From contig SRSI01000035.1 in assembly GCA_005656395.1 (NCBI GenBank), forward strand, positions 682,001 to 746,000: a DNA stretch of 64,000 bases, read 5' to 3'. Shown piece after piece: positions 36,474 to 47,099 of this stretch. The DNA comes from Strongyloides papillosus (Eukaryota; Nematoda; Chromadorea; Rhabditida; Strongyloididae). The notes beneath the pieces are model-generated. The model was given only the letters and a program-made list of their open reading frames with translations. It ran no database searches and was not told where the DNA came from. Made by a program: the position numbers and the translations under genes. The first letter of the stretch is position 1, and each line of letters begins with the position of its first letter.

Positions 36474-36620
36474 TTGTTGAATTTGAATAATAAAATGTTG
36501 AAATTGAATTATAAAATGTTGAATTTGAATAGGAAAATGTTGACTTTGAATAAGAAAATGTTGAGATTGAATGGAAAAATGTTGAGTTTGGTTGAAAAAA
36601 TGTTGAATTTGACCGGAAAA
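36474..36620. repeat. Seven tandem 21-bp repeats, right TIR
   Basis: Units recur every 21 bp (atgttga... near 36474, 36495, 36516, 36537, 36558, 36579 and 36600), the reverse complement of the left array. Confidence 0.85.
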
Positions 36621-38220
36621 TGGTATATATAAAAAAGGTATACAATTAATATAACTTACCCTCTATATCGAGAGGTAAAAATACAATGACAACTGAATGT
36701 AACAATTATAAAAATATTAACCCTTATATACTAATTTAAATGATGACATAGGATGTCAACGCGATTTGATTATTCACTCTATACTTTTTTGAAAATTTAA
36801 AAATTCCAATTTTAAAGGTGTTTTTCACCTCAAAAAATACCCAAAAATGGCACTTTTTGGGACTTTACAGGAACTACCACGAGATTTCAAAAAGTATAAG
36901 ACAGATGTCATTCTATTCGTGAACTTCTTATCTATAGCATATTTTTTTTTCAAAGGATGTTTTACGACTGGGGAAAAAGTTATGAGGCAAAGAGTAAGTT
37001 TACCTCAAAAAGTACCAAATTTTATTGTAAAAATGATAAAAAATAATTGTTAAAATTATAAAACATACTTAAAATTAAAAATATATATTATAAAACTTTT
37101 AAAGAATGCAAACAAATAAAAAAAGCAAACAATAAACATGTAAAAAATGCCAACAGGCTCTTTATTAAAGCAAAGAGATTTTTGACTAAAAATGCTAACA
37201 ATTGTTAGTTATAAAGGCATAAACAATTAATTTTTCTTAACTATTTGATTTATTTAGCTATCTCAATATGCCTAGAAAAATAAAATTAACTTTATTAAGA
37301 TTTAAAACTAGCTGTCTCAATTTAAATATGCTAATGCACAAACAAAAAGAAGAAATGAACTTTTTAAAAGCCTTAGGACTTATATAAGTTGTAATTATGC
37401 ATTACTGATGAATTAACAAAATGTTTTGAATACCTACATAGATAGATTTAAGAATCTTTGCAAACATTCAACTGTAACTAAAGAATTATTTGTATTATTG
37501 AAATATTATATATTTGGTTTATCATTTAGTTGAATTTATTGGTGATTATGGGACTTCTTGCTATTTCAGTGAACATGAAATTAAAAGTTTATATGCTTGG
37601 CTTAACAATTATTCAATTTTTTTTCATTATATAACTTCTAATATTACAAAACCATGCAAAAAATGTTTTATTTAAAAAAAACAGCAAATAATTGCCATGA
37701 CTTTATAAATTAGTAATATTTCCAAAATTTTTGCATTTTTTTTATTTTTATATACTAGGTATATAAAATTAAATAACCATACTAGGAAAAATTACGTAAA
37801 AACTATTTTTTTCGTTCTTTATTATTAAAAATTTGGTACTTTTTGAGGTAAAATTACATTTTGCCTCATAACATTTTTCCCTGTTAGAAAATATCCTTCG
37901 AAAAAAATATGTTATAGATAAAAAGTTAAGGAATCGTAAGAGACCTATCTCATATTTTTTGAAATCTCGTGGTAGCTCCTGTAAAGTCCCAAAAAGTGCC
38001 ATTTTTGGCCATTTTTTGAGGTGAAAAACACCTTCGAAATTGAAATTTTTGAATTTTTAAAAAAGTATATTACTTAATTTTCAGTAAAAATAACAATAGA
38101 AAAATTTTTAATATCACTTTTACTATGCGCCTCGGAGATATAAAATCTTGTATAAACGACGCGGAAAAGCGTCATTTATGTAAAATCCCGTTTTTAATAC
38201 TACGAGTTAGCGGTGTGCCC

Positions 38221-40494
38221 TAGGAGTAATTGAAGCGGAGTCCATTTTTCATTTTCAATAGTTTTGTGAGATGTCATTCTAGTTTTAGCCAGAGCCATCT
38301 GTAGAGCTGTCGTTTTGGATACTTGTAAATGTTGGAGACGAGCGAGATTTGTTTTCAGTGTTTGTACTGCTCATTCTGCGGGTCCATTTGTTGCATGTTC
38401 GAATGGGACTGAAAAAAATATTCGAAACCCATGATTATCAGCGAAGTTTTGTAATTCTTGTGATTTAAATGATAGTTGGTTGTCAAAAACCATCTCTTTC
38501 CATAAATCAAACATTTGTGCAAGGTGAGTGAACATTGCTAAAACTGGTTTGACGCTCATATTAGGTACCCATTTTGCGAACAGGTAGTTTGAGTATGAAT
38601 CTTTGACAACTAAAAACCATTCACTATAATCATCACTAAAACCATAATCGACATGACATCTTTGAAAAGGTTTATCACAAGTAGGCCAGGATGTTCTTTC
38701 AGGTGTCTTTTTAATCTTATATTTTTTACAGGTGATACAAGAATCTAAACATTTTTGTATGATTGGCGTAATGTGTGGAGTGAAGAAACGTCTTTGTAAC
38801 CTATCAATGATTGCTTTTTCTCCAATATGATTGGTATAAAGTAGTTCTATTAATTTTGGATAGAATGAAGGAGGAATAGCAATCTTTCCACATTTAGTCA
38901 TCAATAAACCTGTTTCTTTACATGTTTTTAGTCTGTAGAAGTTTTTAAAACATGGTGATAATTCAGAGCTAGGAGATTTTTTGAATATGCCATCTTCCAA
39001 CCAAGTAAATACTGTTCTTAAAATTTTATTATTTATTTGTAGTTGTAGCCATTCGTTTTTTGATGGAAAACGATTTAACATTGTCGATTCTAGATTGCAT
39101 ATTATTGGACTATCAAATTCTTCTTGCAATTGTTCAGGTAATGGTCTAACACATCTTGATAACGCGTCTGCTAAGATGTTTTCTTTACCTCTCACGTATT
39201 TGAACGAAATATCATACGTCTGAATGAGAAGTGACCATTTCAGAAGTCTTAGGCTTAGATCGGACTTTTGAAACAGAACACTAAGCGCTGAATGATCTGA
39301 ATATACTATTATTGGGGCTCCGAATAATATTATTTTCAGATTTTCTAGTGCCGAAACAACTGCAAGTGATTCTAAATCAGTGGGAGGATAGTTTTTCTCA
39401 CTTCCTCGAAGACCACGGTTATAAAATGTTATTATTTTTTTATTTTGCATTAATACTGCTCCAATACCTGTTAAACTGGCATCTGTATATAATTCGAAAA
39501 GTGCCTCTCCAGATAGTGCTTTTTTTATGTCTGCAGCAGAGAGAATGGGAGCATTTAGTAATTCATTTTTTATTGTGACAAAATCATTTTCTAACTGTGG
39601 TGTCCAATTAAATTTTTCGTTTGATAGACTGTCATATAGTAACTTTGATAATGACGAAAATCTATAAATAAACCGTCTAAAATAGTTTGCCAGGCCTAAG
39701 AACGATTGTAATTGTTTCTTCGACCTAGGAGTAGGAAAATCCAAAGTCTTTTTGATCTTTATCGGATCTGCTGACAATCCTTTTTCTGAGATTATGAAAC
39801 CAAGGTATGGTGTCTCTGATTGGCATATTTTACATTTATTTTTGTTTATTTTCAGATTTGCTTTCTTAAGTCTGATAAAAACTTCATTTAAGAGAACCCA
39901 ATGTTCCTCCTCAGTTTCTGTAGCAATGAGTAATTCGTCCAAATAAATGAATATTTTATCTGGATCTAGATCTTCTAAAATGTCATTCATTATAGTCTGA
40001 AAAATGCTTGGACTTATAGACAGGCCAAAGGGAAGCACCGTGAACTGATAGTGTTTGTTGTCGAATGAAAACGCTGTCAGTTCTTGTGCTGAAGCATGTA
40101 ACGGTAACTGCCAATAACCTTTATGAAGGTCAATAGTTGTGAATCTTTTTTTTCCAGCCAATTTATATAATATGTTATCAATGTGAGGAAGAGGTCTAGC
40201 ATCTTGTTTGATATTTTCGTTTACAAGACGATAATCAATGCAGATTCTTAGGGATCCATCGGGTTTTACAATGGGTACTATTCTAGAGTTGTATGGACTT
40301 TTACTTTTAGTGATAATACCTTTAACATACATGTCTTTAATGTCATCTCTTAATATTTCTAATTTTGGTAGAGGTATTTGCCTTATTTTTGATTTAACCG
40401 GTGTGTTTGTCAGTAATTCAATTTTTATAGGTGTAATATTTTTTGAAGGAGTTAAATCTAAATCATTACCAATTATTTCTGTTATTTTTTTTTA
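38221..40494 (-). pseudogene. gypsy pol: reverse transcriptase, RNase H and integrase (degenerate)
   Basis: Main frame 40332-38371 is 653 codons, with an open upstream extension to about 40494. RT blocks are SLRICIDYRLVN, FTTIDLHKGYWQL, LPFGLSISPSIFQ and YLDELLIAT. The RT box reads YLDE instead of YxDD, so the second catalytic Asp is changed. RNase H shows LYTDASLTGIGAVL, YSDHSALSVLF and ENILADALSR. Integrase follows: zinc-finger Cys pair CLDSCITCKK, core Asp in CHVDYGFSD, core Asp in VFDNQLSF, and NGPAE with a TGA stop where an Arg codon is usual (CGA to TGA fits). The frame continues past the stop to 38221, where the transposon 35547-38217 cuts it. Upstream, a frameshift in an A-run near 40490 separates it from protease. 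Confidence 0.9.
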
Positions 40495-40594
40495 ATAAAT
40501 GTTCAGCTTTATCATGACTATTCAAATTATTAATTTGAAATTTCTTTTATAATTCTTTAAGTATAAAATCATGTGAAGTGAATAAATTTGTACC

Positions 40595-41910
40595 TTATAT
40601 GACTCCTGTATTTATATTTATATCAGCTATTATAAACGTTGTAGGAATTGTTGTATCTTTAAACGTGAGACTTAATTTGCATATACCTCGTACTGGTAAT
40701 AAATTTCCTTGAGCATCTTTAATTTTAATAAAATTTTTTTCTGATAAAAATTCTATGTGTTGAGATTGTTTTGCTATCTTTTTTAAAGTATCTGTTGCAA
40801 TTATTGAAATATTTGCTCCAGAATCAATTAATGCTTCAACTGAATAATTATTTAAAGAAATATTGATAGAAGCTACAGGGCCTTTAAGAGAGACAGGTGA
40901 ACAATCTTTAATTTCATTTATTTCACTATTTAACTCATTTATCAAAATTGAATTTTTATTATTAAATTTATCATTATTTTTGAATTTTTCTCTTTGTTGT
41001 TTTGGAACATCTGATTTGGTTTTTGTAGGTAATTGTGATTCCATTTCTTTAGTTAATGCAGATAGTAGGGTCTTTTGAAATTTTAGATATGCTTCGTGCG
41101 TATCTTCAGATTCCAGGTACTTTTCTGTTAACTCTGGGTGACGTTTGAGATGACGTACAGCTGACAAAACATATTTCATTTTTGATCTATAAGATAGTGT
41201 TTCTTTTAATTTTTCAAGTTCACGGATCCAAGCAGTAATTTTATTCATGTAAATGTTTGGAGTGTCTTTAGTAAACGGAGCTGCCGTTGCAAGTATCTGC
41301 TCCAGTTTAATTACACGTCTTTGAGGGGTCATGTTTGGGTCATAACGGGAAATTCATTCTTTAAGTACACCATCTAAAGTTACCATCTTTTCCGTTTCAA
41401 TGGCTTTATAAGCTATCAATGCAGGTCCTTCTAAGAACTCAGGAAACAATGCAATACCTTCTTGCTCTGTAAGTCCTGCAAACCTATTTTTAAATTTTTC
41501 TATAAAGGTAATAGGATTTTCTTTTTGTTGTAATATTGATAAAGGTGGTAATTTTGGTTTGGTAAAATTTAAATTTCCCATTGATGACGTTGTGTGAAGT
41601 GAATTTTCAGATACTGTTCTTATAGTTTCTATGAGCAATTGAGAAAACGTTTGTGGGGTGAACATATGTTCAGTTCCTCCTTTACTGTTATAACTGAGCT
41701 CATAGATGTTTTAAGATCAGCATATTCTTTTGCTAACATCATAGTCATTGCTTTGAATATAGTGACATTATCGTCAGGAAATATGGTTTTGATAGTTGAT
41801 AGAAGACTGTAAAGATCTAAATATCCTTTTGTATCTCTTTTTAGAGAATTTAGAGTCGGTGGAACCTCCATGTCAGCCATCAGCTTCATCAGCTTCTGGC
41901 TCCTGGTCAT
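40595..41910 (-). pseudogene. gypsy gag and protease (frameshifted); gag starts inside the LTR
   Basis: Three overlapping minus-strand frames: 41910-41629 (93 codons), 41665-41354 (103) and 41332-40595 (245). They represent one Gag-protease reading frame broken by frameshifts near 41640 and a stop near 41353. The Gag helical region contains ENPITFIEKFKNRFAGL, GIALFPEFLEGPAL and a second helical block (WIRELEKLKETLSYR). No zinc knuckle is visible. Protease carries ALIDSGANISIIATDTL, with DSG as active site. The ATG at 41910 is within the 5' LTR (41871-42056). The frame then crosses the LTR end and the primer-binding-site position, so the leader is coding. Confidence 0.8.
41853..41870 (-). other. 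Putative tRNA primer-binding site, inside the gag frame
   Basis: Directly after the LTR end (minus strand) the sequence is TGGAGGTTCCACCGACTC, beginning TGG, complementary to a tRNA 3' CCA end. It is translated as part of Gag. The priming tRNA is not identified. Confidence 0.5.
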
Positions 41911-42056
41911 ATTGGAAATAAACTTATAAATTTATTATATATTAATAAGACAATCATTTTACAATTTTAACGATATATATATTAAATGTTTATATTAAAA
42001 TTTATATGTTATGTAAATTTTCATAGGTAGTTGATATAATGCGTCAACTGCCGACA
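41871..42056 (-). repeat. 5' LTR (186 bp) of the degenerate gypsy element
   Basis: Same length as 35118-35303 with about ten differences. TG...CA ends, A5 target duplication outside. Confidence 0.85.
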
Positions 42057-42470
42057 AAAAACGTTAAAAATTAATGTCTGATACTTTTAAATTCAAAAAG
42101 TTTGAATTTTTTTTAAAGTCTAACTTATTCTTATTGTTGCTGTTACGAAAAACCTTTTGAAAATGCCAAAAAAATCATTATATTTTATCTTTATTATAAC
42201 GAAATTATTAAACACATAGTGATGCCACATATACATATGAAATTTGTATGTGTTTGTGTTAAATTCATTATTAATTTGCGGCCCAGCCATTAATTTGAAA
42301 AAATTGTCATTTTTGGCTCTTTAGACTCTATTTTCTCCACTTTGGAGAAATCTTTTTGACAAATTTTTTTTAATTATGATAGAGCATGTTGGAATCTACC
42401 TACATGCAAATTTTCAAGGTCTAATTCTGAAATCTAGGGGGTCAAAAATAGTTAAGAGTGCAATTTTTGA
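42057..42470. repeat. Compound repeat copy 2, linker module
   Basis: Continuation of the sequence interrupted at 35117; matches 3092-3490 of copy 1. Confidence 0.6.
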
Positions 42471-42477
42471 GTAAAGC

Positions 42478-42620
42478 AAAACTCATCCACCGGGTGAGTT
42501 TAGACGCATAATGTCTAAGTTCATCCACCGGATGAGTTTAGACACTTTTCCGTACAAATGTTTAAGCTCATCCAGTGGATGAGTTTAGACATTATGCGTC
42601 TAAACTCACCCGGTTGGTAA
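42478..42620. repeat. Nested hairpin, ~135 bp palindrome made of smaller palindromes
   Basis: 42490-42519 is the perfect reverse complement of 42584-42613 (30 bp), and the inner parts also pair to a centre near 42551. Each arm contains its own palindromes: CTCATCCACCGGGTGAG (42483), TTCATCCACCGGATGAG (42521) and CTCATCCAGTGGATGAG (42567). It can form either one long hairpin or a three-branched structure. Absent from copy 1 of the compound repeat. Confidence 0.75.
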
Positions 42621-42995
42621 ATTTAAATGGATAAATTCTCCCCTGAGTGAAATAAGATTTATAGTTTAATTAGAAAAGTGTATAGTAATTCAATAGTAGA
42701 TCTAAAATCTAGAAAAAGTGGGGTAACTGGGAAAAAAAGTTGAAAAAATGATAGAAGAATTAAGTAAATAATAGGGTAGAAAAGGGTGACAACGAAAGTT
42801 AGAAAAAGTGACAGAAAAGTTGGCGGCATTTTCTAATATTTTATTATACTGTTTAATATATTACATTTTACATTATAATAAAGCTTTAAATTTTATTATG
42901 TTTTTTATACATTATTATTTAAGTAAAATTAGATCTTTGACATCAATTTTTTAGTTTTTATATAATATTTAAAAACTATTAAACAACTTTTATTA

Positions 42996-43410
42996 ACCAG
43001 CCTTAGACCCGCCTTCGGCAAGTCATAGTTGGTCCGCAGAGCAAAATTTTTACTAAAGCATTTTTATACTAAATTGTTAGTCAAAATACGTGTATAAAAA
43101 AATTGTTTCATTAAATTATACATTTCTGAAGATATAAGATAACCGAAAATACATTGTTATAAAATATGAAATATTTCTGAGTTTGAGAATCATTTCATAA
43201 CGTTTACATTTATTGAAACTGTTTAGTTAAAAAAATCTACCTAACAAATAGAATCTCATTTATTATATAAAAAGTGAATAAAAATGTATATTCGAATATT
43301 TTCAAGTAACAATTTAAGTGACTTTTCATCATACCTTTGAATTGGTATAAACAATTTAATATTATTGCTCTATTAACTACTAATTTACATTAATTTAAGA
43401 AATATATAAA
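42996..43410. repeat. Compound repeat copy 2, hairpin-headed module
   Basis: Matches 1864-2290. The head hairpin (42996-43033) has inner arms cGCC/GGC and GAC/GTC and differs from copy 1 in stem and loop bases. It continues directly into the 520-bp tandem units. Confidence 0.6.
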
Positions 43411-44573
43411 GGAAAAAAATATCAAAACATTAATACCTAAAAATAACTTCTTTCGTTTTTAATCTACAAACTTCCTTATATTTTCCATATTTTATGCCAG
43501 TCTTTGATATATGTAGTAAATTTAGTTTTATTTACTTTAAACAACTTTGATAAAGTTATAACATCAGGAAAGTTTAATTTTAACTAAAAAAATGATCATC
43601 ACTTTTTAGTCCATAATTTGATTTATCTTTAATTAATCTTTTTAATACCGAGTTTCCCTCTCAATTTCATACTCGTACATTCTAAACAAATATAAAACAT
43701 AAAATTTTAATTCTTTTTACAAAAGTTATTTGAAAGAAAAAAACTATACAAAAAAAGTATATAAAAAATTAGTAATTTTTAACATAATTTGATCAATTGT
43801 GGACTAAAAGTTTTGTAACTTATTTTTCTCTTTAAGTTAGAAAAAAATACATCTGATAACTATTTAATAATAATAAATGATCGAGTTTAAAAAGAGTTAT
43901 GTCTGGAACAAAATAGATTTTTGCAAAAAAAATAGAAAAAAGCAAGAAAAATGACACTAAATTTGGTATAAATCGTTTTATTTATAAGCTGTAAACTTCG
44001 CAATAGTTTTATTTTTAAAGTTAGACTTTAATTTATATAAAAGAAAGCATGCCTACTTAATTTTATGAAGTTTCCATTAAGTAATAACTATTTAAATTTT
44101 CAATATTTATTAAAAAAATGGTCATCACTTATTGACCCATAACTTGGCCAATTTTCTATCAATCCCTAATGCTACTATGTTTCCCCCTTATTTCTGACTT
44201 GTACCTTTCAAATGAGTCATAAACCGAAACATTCCATTTACTTTTACAAAAAATATTCGAAAGGCAAAACTATACAAAAAAGTGTCTAAAAAGGTGATGT
44301 TTTCTAAGCATACCTTGACTAGTTATAAACCAAAAGTTTTGAGATCCACTTTTCCCCCTAAGTTAAAAAATAATACATCAAATAACTATTTGACCATAAA
44401 AATTGATCAAGTTTGAAGAGAGTTATGTCTGGAACAAAATTGATTTTTACAAAAAAAAATGGAAAGAAGGCAAAAAAGTTGACATTCAAATTAATACAAC
44501 TTCTTTCGTAGTTGAGCTATAAAGTTCGTTAGATACTTGTTTTTAAAGTTAGACTAATATCTACAGGGTGTCC

Positions 44574-46641
44574 AGAAAATCATCACCCCATTTTGATACA
44601 ATGTAACTTTTTTCGTTTGTAATATTTATTTACGATTTTATAATCATTGTAAAGTTTAACTCGTGCTAAATTAAATGGTTAATAAAAATTAAAAAATAAT
44701 TAATTTTAACAGGAGTTATTAACATTTATATGATGTCAATTTTTTTTAAGAAAAATTTTTGTTGTTTTTTAAATTTTTAACAGATTAAACCTTTTGTAAA
44801 TATGATGTTTGTTTACATTATTTATGTTCTTTTAAAGTGAAACTTATTTTATCTAACATATTTCAAAATTGGTGAAATTGGAATACTTTTAAACGTGTGT
44901 AAAAAAGCTATAAATACAATTAAAAAAAACTTCCCTTTCATTGCATAAATAAAAGTTGCATATGCTATCCAAAAAAATTATATTTAAAAGTGTAATTTAA
45001 AATATTTTTTTCGAAAAAAATATGATTTGTACTGATAATTATAAATTATTTCTACTTTTTCTAACATTGTATGCTATTTCTGCACAAAAATTCAAGTATA
45101 GCCAATTTGAGCGAACAATAGTTGTAGAATGTTATTACGTAAACAACTTATCAATTATTCTTACACAAAAATGTTATAAAAAATATTTCAAAACGAGAAA
45201 TGCTCCAATTCGTCAAACGATAAGAAATATTGTTAAACGTTTTAATAAACATGGATCTGTAAGTGACGTGAATCGTCCAGGAAGACCCCGTACAATGTCT
45301 TCAACTGAGAATATTGAAAAAATAAAACAAAATGTTTTAGCAGATGGAAATATTTCATTAAGAAAACGCGCCCAACAATTATGTATGGCCGAATCAACAC
45401 TTCATGATGTTATGAAGCATAAAATAAAATTTTTTCCCCTAATAAACCACAAACAGCACATGAATTATTACCTGTTGATAAAAACCAAAGAATAGATTAT
45501 GCTGAAAAAATTAAAGAATTAATTGAAAAAGACTGTAATTTTATTGATAAATTAATAATGAGTGACGAAGCAAATTTCTATTTAAATGGTTTTGTAAACA
45601 AACAAAATTACAGACAATGGAGTTTGAAAAATCCTAGAAAAATTATTAATAAAAAAATGAAGTCAAAAAAAGTTACAGTATGGTGTGGAATAACATCAAA
45701 GAAAATAATTGGACCATACTTTTTTGAAGATAAAAAAGGTAAATCATTAATGATAAATGGAAAACGATACCGAGAAATGTTAGAAAAATTTTTGGTTCCT
45801 GAGTTAGCAGCATTTCCAAAAGATACATGGTTCCAGCAAGATGGAGCTCCATCGCATACTGCTGCTAAGACTATTGAATTATTAAAAAAAATATTTAATA
45901 ATCGGGTAATATCAAGAAATTCACCTGTAAATTGGCCATCGAGATCCCCAGATCTAACAACACCCGATTTTTTTTATGGGGTTATCTTAAAAATCGTGTA
46001 TATCAAAATAATCCTAAAACATTAAGCCAATTGAAACTCAATATTAGAAATGTAATAAATTCCATTACAATTGATACATTAACAAGAGCTATGAATAGTG
46101 CCATTGATAGAGCAAAACTTGTTGAAGAAGAAAAAGGTGGTCATCTTAAAAAAGTAATATTTCATAATTGATATTTTTAAAATTAGAATTAATAATTTTA
46201 ATTGTGTTAAACTATGTCTTTAGTAATATTTGTAATTAAATACACAAAAACGTTTAATTACTATTAATTGCGCATGATAAAATGGACTTAATATTAATGT
46301 CTTTACAAATGTCTAAAAGTATTCCAATTTCACCAATTTTGAAATATGTTAGATAAAATAAGTTTCACTTTAAAAGAACATAAATAATGTAAACAAACAT
46401 CATATTTACAAAAGGTTTAATCTGTTAAAAATTTAAAAAACAACAGAAATTTTTCTTAAAAAAAATTGACATCATATAAATGTTAATAACTCCTGTTAAA
46501 ATTAATTATTTTTTAATTTTTATTAACCATTTAATTTAGCACGAGTTAAACTTTACAATGATTATAAAATCGTAAATAAATATTACAAACGAAAAAAGTT
46601 ACATTGTATCAAAATGGGGTGATGACTTTCTGGACACCCTG
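44574..46641 (+). mobile_element. Tc1/mariner-superfamily transposon with ~330-bp TIRs, 2068 bp
   Basis: Ends CAGGGTGTCCAGAAA and its inverse at 46641, with TA on both sides (44572-44573, 46642-46643). The terminal inverted repeats run about 330 bp (44574-44905 and 46310-46641) with only a few mismatches, so it is young or gene-converted. One transposase gene lies inside, with two frameshifts at homopolymers. A deletion derivative of a related family is at 50758-51656. Confidence 0.9.
45022..46171 (+). pseudogene. Tc1/mariner-like DDE transposase with DUF4817-type N-terminus, two frameshifts
   Basis: Three overlapping frames: 45022-45495, 45558-46025 (open back to about 45430) and 45932-46171. 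The N-terminal helix-turn-helix region is of the type annotated DUF4817 (YSQFERTIVVECYYVNN, RQTIRNIVKRFNKHGSV, GRPRTMSSTENIEKIK). The DDE core has Asp in IMSDEANFYLNG, Asp in WFQQDGAPSHTAAK and the third acidic residue as Asp in WPSRSPDLTTPDFF. The C-terminal region reads GYLKNRVYQNNPKTLSQLK and GGHLKKVIFHN. Frameshifts fall at a T-run near 45430 and a run of eight T near 45970, so either one-base indels killed it or the assembly has homopolymer errors. The ~45022 start includes a hydrophobic segment that is probably not native; the usual start would be near 45090. Confidence 0.85.
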
Positions 46642-47099
46642 TATATAACAGATACTATTTTATTTCATTTCATCAAGTTATGATTAAGTTATAGCTATTT
46701 AACTTTTATAATTTTTTTTCAAAATAGTCACTACTCTTTGGACCACAATTTAGCCAATGTTTAATATAATTCTATAGTATTGTGTTTCCCCACTATTCTG
46801 GAATTAGACCTTTCAAATAATATAAAAAGCATTATACTGTATTAATTTTAAAATAACGTTTTTTCCTGTACAAAAATTTGCTAAAAAAGACAAAAAAAAC
46901 AGTGTATTTTTGGAAATAATTTGGCTAATTATAGTCCAAAACATTGGAGATATATTTTCCCCCCTAAGTTAAAAAAGACACATTTTTTGACAATTTATCT
47001 ACAAAAATCGGTTGAATTTGAAGAGAGTTATGAGAGAGACAAATTTTTTTTCCTTATTTCTTTTTGTTATAGAAATGATACCTCATTATGTTATTAAAT

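Larger units (their letters stand above)
35777..36623 (-). mobile_element. Small IS630/Tc1-like element with TIRs built of 21-bp repeats, 847 bp
   Basis: Ends CCATTT(C)CCGGTCAAATTC are inverted at 35777 and 36623, with TA on each side (35775-35776, 36624-36625). Each terminal repeat is mainly seven tandem copies of a 21-bp unit (consensus caacattttcctattcaaat): left 35795-35941, right 36474-36620 in reverse complement. Between them, at 36120-36400 on the minus strand, is a transposase relic with a DDE_3-type signature (SPYSYMLNPIENAF), where the final Glu of the catalytic triad is the E in PIENAF. This is an internal deletion derivative. Confidence 0.75.
35683..36777. mobile_element. Insertion in the left arm of the DNA transposon
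   Basis: The right arm reads continuously where the left arm is split after 'gaaaattaagta'. The left-arm sequence resumes at 'ctatacttttttgaaaa' (about 36773). 'ctata' occurs at both junctions, a possible duplication. The insertion contains the IS630-like element 35777-36623. Its own ends are not clearly inverted, so its class is unknown. Confidence 0.45.
35547..38217. mobile_element. DNA transposon with long imperfect TIRs and 3-bp duplication, inserted in pol
   Basis: Ends are CACACCGGTAA (35547 inward) and CACACCGCTAA (38217 inward, reverse complement). CCC lies on both sides (35544-35546, 38218-38220) as a 3-bp target duplication, and its removal restores the interrupted pol frame. The inverted repeats extend about 400-600 bp with gaps: 36780-37050 is the reverse complement of 37770-38045 at about 85-90%. 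Two short frames there (36847-37053 and 37769-38002) are mirror translations of the arms. The left arm carries an extra ~1.1-kb insertion (about 35683-36777). The middle (37060-37760) has no recognisable transposase. The 3-bp duplication and CAC start recall CACTA/EnSpm-type elements, but the family is unproven. Confidence 0.75.
35118..42056 (-). mobile_element. Ty3/gypsy LTR retrotransposon, degenerate, interrupted by a DNA transposon
   Basis: LTRs of 186 bp at 35118-35303 and 41871-42056 have TG...CA ends and differ at about ten sites. The flanking run of five A on each side (35113-35117, 42057-42061) is a 5-bp target duplication, matched by a single run at the empty site 3087-3091 in repeat copy 1. 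Coding is on the minus strand: Gag/protease 41910-40595, RT-RNase H-integrase about 40494-38371, then the integrase end interrupted by the transposon 35547-38217 and resuming at 35546-35268. Several frameshifts, a premature stop and an altered RT active site make it inactive. Confidence 0.9.

Noticed and set aside
35795..36620. CRISPR-like array
   Set aside because: Units are directly adjacent with no spacers, and the host is a eukaryote.
38981..40495. Plus-strand frames opposite the degenerate gypsy pol
   Set aside because: Antisense of pol; composition follows the coding strand.
42478..42620. Hammerhead-type ribozyme in the nested hairpin
   Set aside because: Contains GATGAG-like strings, but the conserved CUGANGA and GAAA core elements are not both present in the right arrangement.
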